Origin: Nitrospina sp.
GTDB taxonomy: Bacteria; Nitrospinota; Nitrospinia; Nitrospinales; VA-1
NCBI GenBank assembly: GCA_018702695.1
Contig: JABIYR010000082.1
Coordinates: forward strand, 1-35,549
Reading direction: 5' to 3'
Length of the DNA stretch: 35,549 nt
Part shown: in pieces, positions 27,582 through 35,549 of the stretch
How the letters are laid out: every line of letters begins with the position of its first letter
Position numbering within the stretch: the first letter of the stretch is position 1
Position numbers and translations under genes: made by a program
The notes under the pieces: model-generated
What the model was told of the DNA's origin: nothing
The model's input: the letters and a program-made list of their open reading frames with translations, nothing else
Database searches by the model: none

Positions 27582-28382
27582 GTGAAGAAATTTTTAGTCC
27601 AGATCAAAAAAGCAGATGTGTTTGTGGGCGGCAACCAAGCCCTCAAATCTTTGAGCTGGACCATGCAAGAGGGAGAGAACTGGGCTGTCGTTGGCAATAA
27701 TGGTTCGGGAAAAACTACTTTAATGAAGTTGATCTTCGGAGAGTTGATCCCCATATATGGCGGCAAGGTGCATTGGTTTGGCAAGTGTGAACATGTTCCT
27801 CTTTTAGAAGTGCGAGAAAAACTGGGCTATGTTTCTGCGGAATATCAGAACACTTATGACCGCCCGGCACTGGGTTGGGAGGTGGTGGCCTCGGGCCTGT
27901 TTTCATCCATAGGTATACATCAGCCCGTAACTGCGGAGGAAAAAGAGTCGTCACTCAATGCGATGGCTCACCTCGGAATCGAATCGTTGAGCGACACACC
28001 TTTTCGGCAAATGTCTTATGGCGAAGCAAGAAGGGTTTTGTTGGCGCGGGCGATGGTTCACCGCACTCGGCTGTTGATTCTCGATGAACCTTGCGCCGGT
28101 CTCGATATCCCCACCCGTGAACGTTTTTTAAACACATTAGAAAAGCTTCCAAATAAGCGCACGAATATGATTTATGTGACGCACCGAATAGAAGAAATCA
28201 TGCCTTGTATCACGCATGTGCTTTTACTCAAAGAGGGTGAAATTGTCGGACAGGGGAAGAAAGACGAGATGATGCAATCTGAGGTTCTTTCTCGTGCTTT
28301 AGGATGTTCTTTGTCCGTGGAGAAGAATTCGGACCGATATTGGCCGCTTGGAATTGGGCTCAAGGAGGATGGTGATTCGTGA
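27582..28382 (+). CDS. ABC transporter-type ATP-binding protein (ModF-like), no permease adjacent
   Basis: Walker A VVGNNGSGKTTLMKLI; signature MSYGEARRVLLARAM; Walker B LLILDEPCAGLD; AAAGG RBS before GTG 27582. Confidence 0.88.
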   Translation: MKKFLVQIKKADVFVGGNQALKSLSWTMQEGENWAVVGNNGSGKTTLMKLIFGELIPIYGGKVHWFGKCEHVPLLEVREKLGYVSAEYQNTYDRPALGWEVVASGLFSSIGIHQPVTAEEKESSLNAMAHLGIESLSDTPFRQMSYGEARRVLLARAMVHRTRLLILDEPCAGLDIPTRERFLNTLEKLPNKRTNMIYVTHRIEEIMPCITHVLLLKEGEIVGQGKKDEMMQSEVLSRALGCSLSVEKNSDRYWPLGIGLKEDGDS

Positions 28383-28456
28383 GCGTTATCCCGATTGCTA
28401 TTTGATTTTGAACAGAGTAAAATTTTCTTCTTTACCAGTTTAAGGGGAACTGCAAA

Positions 28457-29026
28457 ATGCAAGCGGCTGTTGTTTTAGCTCTATTTTTAATCGGGTCACA
28501 GGCTTCATTGGCTTGGGCACTGGATCCTGAGCAATGGTTTCAGGAAGGCAATCGGTTCAGTACTGAAGGGAAGCTTGAAGAAGCCGTTCAGGCTTATCAG
28601 AAATCAATTTCTGGTAACCCCTTGTCCCCGGTTGCGCATTATAATTTAGGGGTCGCTTATAAAAAGTTGCAACAACTGGATAAGGCGGCGAAATCATTCG
28701 AGCAATGCATTGAGTTAGAGCCGGTTAATATGGAGGCGCGGGTTTCTCTGGGCAATATCTATAACTTGCAGAAACGCTGGTTTGATGCGATTGCGCAATT
28801 AAATATTGTGGTACATCGTAGAAAAGGTGATGCCGAGGCGCATGGAAACCTCGGCTGGGCTTATTATAATTATAAAAAAGGACCCCCTTTCAAAAAAATG
28901 GTGATCCTCAACCTGTCTCGGGCTGTCGCATTATTTGAAGAACAAAATTTGATGCAGGCCGCAACCGCGACACAGAAAATTCTTGAAGAGGCTCGAAATA
29001 AATTCGGGATCTCATTGGTTCAATAA
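28457..29026 (+). CDS. TPR-repeat exported protein
   Basis: N-terminal signal peptide and repeats: WFQEGNRFSTEGKLEEAVQAYQKSISGNPLSPVAHYNLGVAYKKLQQLDKAAKSFEQCIELEP... Confidence 0.85.
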   Translation: MQAAVVLALFLIGSQASLAWALDPEQWFQEGNRFSTEGKLEEAVQAYQKSISGNPLSPVAHYNLGVAYKKLQQLDKAAKSFEQCIELEPVNMEARVSLGNIYNLQKRWFDAIAQLNIVVHRRKGDAEAHGNLGWAYYNYKKGPPFKKMVILNLSRAVALFEEQNLMQAATATQKILEEARNKFGISLVQ

Positions 29027-29051
29027 ACAGGCCTATTTCCCAGAGGAACTC

Positions 29052-29333
29052 ATGACTAAAATTATTGCCGCCATCCCCACACGCAATGAACACAGCATCA
29101 CGTTTAAAGTGAGTCAGACTTTATTGCCTTACGGCAAAAGTATGTCTTTTTCAGAACCGGGTGTCGCTGCGCTTCACCCTATGGCTCAAGCCTTGATGGC
29201 AATATCTGGGGTGGCCAGTGCATGGATCATGGCAGACGAAATCTTGGTGACGAAAGACTGTGATGTGCGTTGGGCTACTGTAAAACCAAAAGTGATCGAA
29301 ACCATCAGCAAGGTTCCAGAACAAGCGCTCTAA
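29052..29333 (+). CDS. Standalone Nfu/NifU N-terminal (Nfu_N) domain protein
   Basis: GAGGA RBS before ATG 29052; YGKSMSFSEPGVAALHPMAQALMAISGVASAWIMADEILVTKDCDVRWATVKPKVIETI. Confidence 0.75.
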   Translation: MTKIIAAIPTRNEHSITFKVSQTLLPYGKSMSFSEPGVAALHPMAQALMAISGVASAWIMADEILVTKDCDVRWATVKPKVIETISKVPEQAL

Positions 29334-29346
29334 ATATAAGCGACGA

Positions 29347-30630
29347 TCAGGCTTTAAAGAACTCTTTGAATGCGAGGATCATCGAGGCATGGTCTTTTGC
29401 CCCTGCCATTTCGCGGATAGAATGCATTGACAACATGGGGTTGCCCACATCAACCGTGCGAATTCCTAAGTTGGCGGCTGTAATCGGTCCGATGGTGCTT
29501 CCGCAACCCAAGTCGGATCGCACGACAAATTTCTGCACCGCAACCCCGGCCTTCTGGCACAACAATTCGAACCAAGCACTCGACATCGCATCCGTGGCAT
29601 AACGTTGGTTGGCATTGCTCTTGATCACTGGCCCAGAATTTATGAGAGGCATGTGACGCGCATCATGCTGGTCGGAATAGTTGGGATGAATCGCGTGAGC
29701 CATGTCTGCAGAAATGAAGAACGATTTGGCCAGAGCCCTCAAAAAACCTTCTCGGTTTTCATTGAGAGCGATTCGCTCGAGCACATCTTTTAGGAAAGGT
29801 GAGCCAGCCCCTTGTGCTGTTTCGCTACCAATTTCCTCATGATCATAAAATGCGATGACCCGGGTTGCCGGATCATTTTTTTTGGATTCTGCTAACGCAT
29901 GCATGGCTGAATGACAACTGGCCAGATTGTCGAGCCGACCTGAGAAAATAAATTCCTCTTCCGGGCCTGCAAGCGTACCCGGTTGCGTGTCATACAAAGA
30001 CAGCTCCAGCCCCAAAATATCGGCCTGTTTACATTGCAACTCTTTAGCGACCATTTTTTTTAACACTTCATCCGGCGTGGCCTTTTTCTGTAAAGAAAAA
30101 ATGGGTGGCAAATGATTTTGGGCGTTGAGGACCAGCCCCTTTTTATTCACATCTCGATTCAAGTGAATCGCCAATTGTGGGATGCGTAATAAAGGTTGTT
30201 CAAAGCGGATCAATTTAGAAATCGGTTTTTTCTTTCCGCTTAAGATGACCCGCCCAGCTAGCGACAGGTCACGATCTGTCCAAGTAGAAAGAAGCACCCC
30301 TCCATAAACCTCTACCCCAAGTTGCATATAGCCACTCTTCACATATCCAGCATGTGGCTTCAGTCGCAGATTGGGGCTGTCTGTGTGAGCGCCGATGATT
30401 TTAAAACCCGCGTCGGGTTTTGACCCAACGATGAAAGCAATCAAAGAAGAATCGTTTCGAGTCAAAAAATATTTACCATTCGAAGTCAGGTTCCAGGCAG
30501 AGGCTTCATTGATTTCCGTAAAACCTTTCGCAGATAAAAAGCATTTCATTTCATGTACCGCATGAAAGGGCGTTTGAGATCGATTGATAAAGTCCAGAAG
30601 GTTTTGTGCGTGATCGGTTGCATTTTTCAT
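29347..30630 (-). CDS. apeB: M18 family aminopeptidase
   Basis: AHTDSPNLRLKPHAGYVKSGYMQLGVEVYGGVLLSTWTDRDLSLAGRV, SGRLDNLASCHSAMHAL, FYDHEEIGSETAQGAGSPFL, SADMAHAIHPNYSDQHDARHMPLINSGPVIK; GGAG upstream of ATG 30630. Confidence 0.93.
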   Translation of the reverse strand: MKNATDHAQNLLDFINRSQTPFHAVHEMKCFLSAKGFTEINEASAWNLTSNGKYFLTRNDSSLIAFIVGSKPDAGFKIIGAHTDSPNLRLKPHAGYVKSGYMQLGVEVYGGVLLSTWTDRDLSLAGRVILSGKKKPISKLIRFEQPLLRIPQLAIHLNRDVNKKGLVLNAQNHLPPIFSLQKKATPDEVLKKMVAKELQCKQADILGLELSLYDTQPGTLAGPEEEFIFSGRLDNLASCHSAMHALAESKKNDPATRVIAFYDHEEIGSETAQGAGSPFLKDVLERIALNENREGFLRALAKSFFISADMAHAIHPNYSDQHDARHMPLINSGPVIKSNANQRYATDAMSSAWFELLCQKAGVAVQKFVVRSDLGCGSTIGPITAANLGIRTVDVGNPMLSMHSIREMAGAKDHASMILAFKEFFKA

Positions 30631-30890
30631 GAATGAGATCTCCAAATGAACGAACAATCAGCCAGGACGAGAAAGCAAACGATTCCATACCAGCTTGATG
30701 TTGAGTTGTTTTTATTTCAGCTAGACTCTGTGAGAACGTCGGTGATTTACTTAGGCTAACCTATTGTAATTTAGTAATAAAATTATCGTAATGCGTAGAT
30801 AAGAGAATCCATCAAAAATACAAGATGCTTTTTCTTTAGCCTTTTACAGAGGTTTGGTAAAATAATATTTATTTTGCGGAGTATTTTATC

Positions 30891-31193
30891 ATGGGACTTT
30901 TAATCAAAGCCGATTTTAAAAAGAAGCTAGATATGAAACTTTACCGCTATGACTGCAAGCACCCTAAGCCAGAATACCATGCCGATATATTTTGTGAAAT
31001 GTTTTCCCAGTTCCCACAATTCAAGGCGCATGTTTCGGCCTATATCGAGAGGCATTATTGCTTCGTGGTTAACGATGAAGATCACCCTAGAGGAGAAACC
31101 CTGCTCAATATATTAAACGCTGATGAAATCAGAAAACTAAACGAATGGGTTTTGCTACGCAACAAACCCGGTATTGTAGTCCGAGAAAAATAA
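30891..31193 (+). CDS. Hypothetical protein
   Basis: 100-aa ORF; no family recognised; start could be the internal Met 15. Confidence 0.45.
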   Translation: MGLLIKADFKKKLDMKLYRYDCKHPKPEYHADIFCEMFSQFPQFKAHVSAYIERHYCFVVNDEDHPRGETLLNILNADEIRKLNEWVLLRNKPGIVVREK

Positions 31194-31355
31194 TCATCCT
31201 CATTTTGCACCCTATTAAATCCCCGTAGATATTCTCTGGATCTTGAGTTTTTATGTCCCTTGTGGAGCCTCAATATTTTCACCTTTGCTTAAACAGAAAA
31301 TTAGTGTAAAACAGTCTCTAATGTTCGGTGTTGCTATTATTTTCTTGAGGGTGTC

Positions 31356-31745
31356 ATGACAGACAGAAAACGAGAGACCCTTAAATTCTTGGTCGTTGAA
31401 GATGATGAGGCCTCAAGAACTATCATCGCGCGATTTTTGAATCACTTGGGTTACTCAAACTTGGTGCTAGCAAAAAATGGCAAAGCCGCTCTCAATCAAC
31501 TGAAATTATCCCCGGTTGATCTGATTATTTCAGATTGGCGAATGCCTGATATGGATGGTTTGGAGCTTTACTGGGCCGCTAAAAACCAAGAGCTATTAGA
31601 CGATGCCCCCTTTCTAATGGTTTCAGCAGAAAACGAAAGAGGCAAAGTCCTCGAAGCTTTGCAAGCTGGTGTGAGCGACTACATCGTAAAACCTGTCAAC
31701 TCCGAAATTCTCAAGAGCAAAATCGATAAACTTCTCAAGCTTTAA
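31356..31745 (+). CDS. CheY-like response regulator (REC only)
   Basis: FLVVEDDEASRTIIARFL...VDLIISDWRMPDMDGLELY...PFLMVSAENERGKVLEALQAGVSDYIVKPVN. Confidence 0.92.
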   Translation: MTDRKRETLKFLVVEDDEASRTIIARFLNHLGYSNLVLAKNGKAALNQLKLSPVDLIISDWRMPDMDGLELYWAAKNQELLDDAPFLMVSAENERGKVLEALQAGVSDYIVKPVNSEILKSKIDKLLKL

Positions 31746-31780
31746 ACCACAAAATAATAATTCATACTTAGAAATCAAAA

Positions 31781-31810
31781 TGCACTCTGAAATCGGGTGC
31801 AATTTTTTTT
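31781..31810 (+). terminator. Rho-independent terminator
   Basis: TGCACTC-TGAAATC-GGGTGCA followed by AATTTTTTTT. Confidence 0.75.
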
Positions 31811-32192
31811 CTTTTCCCCCTGCGTTGGAGCCGAATAAGTCTTGTAGGTGGAACGAAGCTTGACAATTTTCTACCAGCTTAAAATTATAATATTTTTCGC
31901 TAGAGACCCCGCAATTCCTGAACCCAAGTCATCCTAATGCCCAATGGTCACCTTTCCCTAAAATAGAGCCATTGCAAATGAGTGATTTGTGTTCTGCAAA
32001 TTTAGATATCTATTAACCCATTAGTGAAAATATAGGGTGGTTTGATGGCGGTTGTAAGTAAGATTGGTGTTGAGTGGAAGAAAAGTTTAACATGGCAAAA
32101 GGTGATAGAGAAAATAATTGTGGGCGTATAAATAAGCCCAAATGATTATTTTATAAGTCTGATATTATTATCATCATCATTCACATACCTTC

Positions 32193-33407
32193 ATGCAGAC
32201 CCACGAATTTTTTCTTACTCTACTGATCATACTCATGACCGCACGAGTATTTGCGGAACTGGCAAACCGCCTTCACTTTCCTTCAGTAATCGGTGAATTG
32301 ATAGCGGGGATAATACTGGGGCCAAGCCTGCTGAACTGGGTCGAGCCTGTTGAAGCTATTAAGTTCATGGCAGAAATAGGCATTATCTTGCTTTTGTTCG
32401 AAGTGGGTTTGGGAACAGATGTCAAACGACTGGCCGAAACTGGACTTCAGTCTATGATGGTAGCCTTGGTAGGGTTTGTTGCACCCTTCCTGATTGGGTT
32501 CACTGTAGGCTACTGGGCGTTTGGTCTTCCACTGTTGGTTTCTTTATTCATTGGCGGCACACTCACTGCGACTAGTATCGGGATTACTATGCGCGTGCTC
32601 ATCGAACTTAAGCGTGAAAATACTCAAGAAGGCCGAATCATACTGGGAGCCGCGGTTCTTGATGATGTTTTAGGAGTGATTCTTCTGGCGTTACTTTATG
32701 AGTTCTCCATTGGCGGTGGCATAAATTTAAATAATGCTACAAAAGTTATCATAGTAGTGGGAACGTTTTTTTTCCTTGCCCCTATTGCGGCCAAACTGAT
32801 CTCCATAGTCATCAAACACTTTGAAGAAGTGAGTGAAATCCCAGGTCTGATTCCCACAACAATCGTATCGCTGGTGTTATTTTTCGCTTGGTTGGCGCAC
32901 ATAATGGGCGCACCCATGTTGCTAGGCGGGTTTGCTGCGGGTCTTGCTTTATCAAGACGTTTTGTCTTGCCTTTTGGAGTGGCCCTGCATGGATGGGGTC
33001 CGACCTTCGCCGAAAATATTGGAACCAAAATGGCGCCCATCACCCAACTATTTACCCCTATATTTTTTGTGACCGTCGGTTTATCGTTGAACTTACATGA
33101 AGTCGATTGGGGCTCTACCTTTATCTGGTTATTCTCACTGTGTATATTTGTTGTTGCCGTAGGGGGGAAATTGTTGGGGGGCCTGATCATCAATCGACCG
33201 TGGCCTCTCCGCTGGATTATCGGTGTCTCCATAGTGCCACGTGGAGAAGTAGGCTTGATCTTCGCTGAGCTAGGACGGGAAAGTGGGATACTTACGAATG
33301 AAATACATGCGGGAATGATTATGGTGATTGCATTAACGACCATATTACCGCCATTCGTTATAAAATCTCTTTACAACCGGTTCTCACCTTCTCTGTTGCA
33401 CAAGTAG
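32193..33407 (+). CDS. Cation:proton antiporter (CPA2/KefB-type)
   Basis: RLHFPSVIGELIAGIILGPSLLNWV, EIGIILLLFEVGLGTD, GGTLTATSIGITMRVL, GAAVLDDVLGVILLALL, SIVPRGEVGLIFAELG. Confidence 0.93.
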   Translation: MQTHEFFLTLLIILMTARVFAELANRLHFPSVIGELIAGIILGPSLLNWVEPVEAIKFMAEIGIILLLFEVGLGTDVKRLAETGLQSMMVALVGFVAPFLIGFTVGYWAFGLPLLVSLFIGGTLTATSIGITMRVLIELKRENTQEGRIILGAAVLDDVLGVILLALLYEFSIGGGINLNNATKVIIVVGTFFFLAPIAAKLISIVIKHFEEVSEIPGLIPTTIVSLVLFFAWLAHIMGAPMLLGGFAAGLALSRRFVLPFGVALHGWGPTFAENIGTKMAPITQLFTPIFFVTVGLSLNLHEVDWGSTFIWLFSLCIFVVAVGGKLLGGLIINRPWPLRWIIGVSIVPRGEVGLIFAELGRESGILTNEIHAGMIMVIALTTILPPFVIKSLYNRFSPSLLHK

Positions 33408-33439
33408 AATTGAATCAAGCGATTTTATAAGCTGATAAA

Positions 33440-33805
33440 TTAAGAACCTACCATATCCTTGAGGGTCAGAACACCCACAACATTTTTTCCTTCTGTAACC
33501 GCAAGGTGTTTGATTTTTTTCTTGAGCATGAATTCATTGATTTCACTGCGCTGAAGATTGCCATCTCGAGAAATAAGAGGCTTGCTCATCAGGGCGTCTA
33601 CGCTCGTATTTTTTGGGTCGCGTCCTTCGGCAATGAGCTTTTTGACTAAATCCGTCTTGGTGATAATCCCCACATATTCATTACCTTCCTTAACGAGGAG
33701 TGAACTGATATTTTTATCACACATCAGTTTTGCAGCCGCCTCAGCAGAAGACTGATCACTGATACTTATGATTGAGGAAACCATCAAATCTTTAATAAAA
33801 ATCAT
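33440..33805 (-). CDS. Two-CBS-domain protein
   Basis: IKDLMVSSIISISDQSSAEAAAKLMCDKNISSLLVKEGNEYVGIITKTDLVKKLI... and second repeat KHLAVTEGKNVVGVLTLKDMV; GGAGG RBS before ATG 33805. Confidence 0.9.
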   Translation of the reverse strand: MIFIKDLMVSSIISISDQSSAEAAAKLMCDKNISSLLVKEGNEYVGIITKTDLVKKLIAEGRDPKNTSVDALMSKPLISRDGNLQRSEINEFMLKKKIKHLAVTEGKNVVGVLTLKDMVGS

Positions 33806-33997
33806 ATACCCTCCGCTTGTAGAAAAAAACAGTGTTAAGTCCCTCAACAAGGGATTTAAACAGCCATTATGAAGCCATGCTAAATAAGGAATAACATGAG
33901 ATACCTATAATCATATATTAAGATAGCATTGTTTCAAAATATATTTCAGATCAAAAACTACAAGCCTCAACTTAAGAAGCATAATGATTTTCCCGGT

Positions 33998-34191
33998 ATA
34001 AGTGGACAGTTGATTAAGCCGCATTCCTTTTCTTATATTCATCTGGGCTGAGATAGCCAAGATAAGAATGGCGGCGTTGCCGACTGTAAAATCCTTCGAT
34101 ATATTCAAAAATATCCGTCTTAGCTTCCTGAAACAATTAAATGGGCCGCTTCAACTTTATACTCTTTCGTATACTGATTACGCTTCTTTCC
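33998..34191 (-). pseudogene. IS3-family remnant: orfA N-terminus joined to orfB C-terminus
   Basis: Minus strand: [21 protein letters not shown] (orfA-like) directly followed, in another frame, by [39 protein letters not shown] (orfB C-term); CTGTCCACTT-type end just downstream (aagtggacag at 34000-34009). Confidence 0.8.
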
Positions 34192-34204
34192 AATACAGAA
34201 CACC

Positions 34205-34337
34205 TTCAAACCTGATCCACTCACCAAGCTCGGCAATCGACGGGATTTAATGGGGCGACTCGAAACTGAAAGCGTACGTTTCCTTCATTGATCATTTTAA
34301 AATGATCAATGATACCTATGGGCATGACGCAGGTGAT
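34205..34337 (+). pseudogene. Decayed diguanylate cyclase (GGDEF domain) fragment
   Basis: Own translation from 34211: PDPLTKLGNRRDLMGRLETESVRFLH*, then, shifted frame from 34287: IDHFKMINDTYGHDAGD*. Together these match the N-terminal half of GGDEF domains. Confidence 0.75.
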
Positions 34338-34357
34338 TAAATTCTATTGGAAATTTC

Positions 34358-34412
34358 AAAACTTATGAATGAGAATGCTCGGTTGAGGAAGTTGGTAGCA
34401 GGTTTTATTTAT
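34358..34412 (+). pseudogene. IS3-family orfA fragment (C-terminal coiled-coil)
   Basis: LMNENARLRKLVAGFIY*, similar to the ENARLRKLLAE motif of IS3 OrfA proteins. Confidence 0.55.
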
Positions 34413-34800
34413 TAACAACCAGGAGAGACTGCACTGTATTTAATAAAATTTCGAGATCTAGGGGTTTAGTCAAATAATCTACCGCACCCACTTCATAGCC
34501 TCTGGCGGCATCCCTTTCATCTGTATGACTAGCGGTTATAAAAACTATAGGGATGGATTTAAACTTTTGAGACTTTCTAATTAACTCCGCAACTCTGTAC
34601 CCATTCATACCGGGCATATTAACATCGAGAAGGATAAGGTCAAAACCATCGTTTTCTATAGTCATATCCACCGCCTCTTGACCGGAGGTGGTTGTATAAA
34701 CCGTACAGTCCAAACTTCCCAAGGCTTGTTCAAATAGACTCAGAGTTTCAGGCGCATCATCAACAATAAGTACAGACTTTTTATCTGAATTTACGGTCAT
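34405..34800 (-). CDS. Response regulator, REC only (PleD-like receiver)
   Basis: SVLIVDDAPETLSLFEQAL...FDLILLDVNMPGMNGYRVAELIRK...PIVFITASHTDERDAARGYEVGAVDYLTKPLDLEILL. Confidence 0.92.
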   Translation of the reverse strand: MTVNSDKKSVLIVDDAPETLSLFEQALGSLDCTVYTTTSGQEAVDMTIENDGFDLILLDVNMPGMNGYRVAELIRKSQKFKSIPIVFITASHTDERDAARGYEVGAVDYLTKPLDLEILLNTVQSLLVVNK

Positions 34801-35127
34801 TTTATATCCTCTTCAAATCAGGTTCGCAATATTGAGTTAATTGATTACTTATTGTGGTCTTTTTTCTTTCCCTTACCATTTAAAGCTTAATGCAATTCTT
34901 ACGCCAATAAACAATTAAGCCGATAACTCCTTTATTAACTGACACTATCAAAGTTTTCAGGATTCTAGCAAGCCTCAAATCATCCAATTATTTTTATGAA
35001 TTTCCAGTCGCCTTGTATAAGCATTTTTTCAGAAGTGCATTAGCTTGCAGAAAGCTTAATTTGTTCATCCATCAACATCAAGCAATTTAAATTAAATAAG
35101 GCAACTATAGGGTTTTGCCAGATCGGA

Positions 35128-35150
35128 AGGGTTGAGCCCTTTTTTTGTGG
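35128..35150 (+). terminator. Possible short terminator
   Basis: AAGGG-TTGAG-CCCTT followed by TTTTT; alternatively part of the IS30 left end. Confidence 0.35.
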
Positions 35151-35232
35151 ATTGTAATGTCCGCTTTGGGTTGCGACTTCAACTGGTCGACGGAACACTT
35201 TATCTTAATAGTAAAAAGATGGAGTGTGATAA

Positions 35233-35549
35233 ATGTCCTATCGAACACGAATAAATTATACAGCTCAACAGAAGTCAGAAATGTGGGATCGCTGGCAACG
35301 TGGCGAATCACTTAAAGCCATTGGTCGGGCTTTTGATCGACCGTCATCCTCAATCTTTGGTCAATTCGCCCCGACAGGTGGTATACGCCCAGTCCCACGA
35401 AAACGTTCAGACTTGGCATTGAGTCTTTCAGACCGTGAAGAAATCTCTAGAGGCATCGTAGCAGAGCAGTCCTTACGGCAAATTGCCATGTCGTTAAAAC
35501 GCGCAACTTCAACAATAAGCCGTGAAATCCAACGAAATGGTGGCTATCA
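35233..35549 (+). mobile_element. IS30-family transposase, N-terminal part, truncated by window end
   Basis: Own translation: MSYRTRINYTAQQKSEMWDRWQRGESLKAIGRAFDRPSSSIFGQFAPTGGIRPVPRKRSDLALSLSDREEISRGIVAEQSLRQIAMSLKRATSTISREIQRNGGY; IS30 N-terminal HTH pattern. Confidence 0.88.

Noticed and set aside
27161-27784. 207-aa minus-strand ORF
   Set aside because: Antisense to the histidine phosphatase and ABC ATPase genes, which have clear family motifs; composition looks like shadow coding.
32045-32131. 28-aa ORF MAVVSKIGVEWKKSLTWQKVIEKIIVGV upstream of the antiporter
   Set aside because: Weak RBS, no TM or family pattern, likely chance in AT-rich intergenic DNA.
32696-33343. 215-aa minus-strand ORF
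   Set aside because: Antisense to the well-supported antiporter gene; no domain pattern.
34285-34312. Perfect 28-bp palindrome TCATTGATCATTTTAAAATGATCAATGA
   Set aside because: It overlaps the conserved codons for IDHFKMIND in the GGDEF fossil; the symmetry is a by-product of that coding sequence, not evidence for an operator.
1-35549. CRISPR arrays, tRNA and rRNA genes, known riboswitches
   Set aside because: Looked for regular direct repeats and conserved tRNA/rRNA motifs by eye and found none; a tRNAscan/Infernal run would be needed to exclude weak candidates.

Overview
35.5 kb bacterial chromosomal window, mostly ordinary housekeeping and accessory genes. Gene content would fit a marine Nitrospinota-like or related Gram-negative, but this is inference only. 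Left to right: a truncated TRAP-transporter DctP-like protein; a SurA/PpiC-type PPIase; a translationally coupled trio (spermidine-synthase-like membrane protein, NusG_II-domain protein, M1-like metallopeptidase); a tandem-domain SagB/nitroreductase; a DUF2182/DUF1326 pair; a polytopic membrane protein; an overlapping radical-SAM / ABC-class-ATPase pair; a GAF-HisKA_3 histidine kinase with a LuxR-type regulator; two tandem paralogous secreted proteins, each with a matching terminator; gltX; an HdrD-like Fe-S membrane protein; a co-directional set with a CsgG/LpoB-like protein, a membrane-anchored HmuY-like protein and an unknown; and DUF420 with a cluster of tiny single-TM proteins, three of them below the supplied 60-aa ORF cutoff. 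Next come a histidine phosphatase, an orphan ABC ATPase, a TPR protein, a standalone Nfu_N domain, an M18 aminopeptidase, response regulators, a CPA2-type antiporter and a CBS protein. The right edge is a mobile-element graveyard: an IS3 deletion remnant, a decayed GGDEF fragment, another IS3 orfA fragment, and an IS30 transposase cut by the window end. No rRNA, tRNA or CRISPR array was recognised. The best candidates for something undescribed are the micro-membrane-protein cluster (25173-26801), the radical-SAM/ABC-ATPase pair (11689-14246), the secreted paralog pair (17487-18796) and the membrane-anchored HmuY locus (22760-25352).
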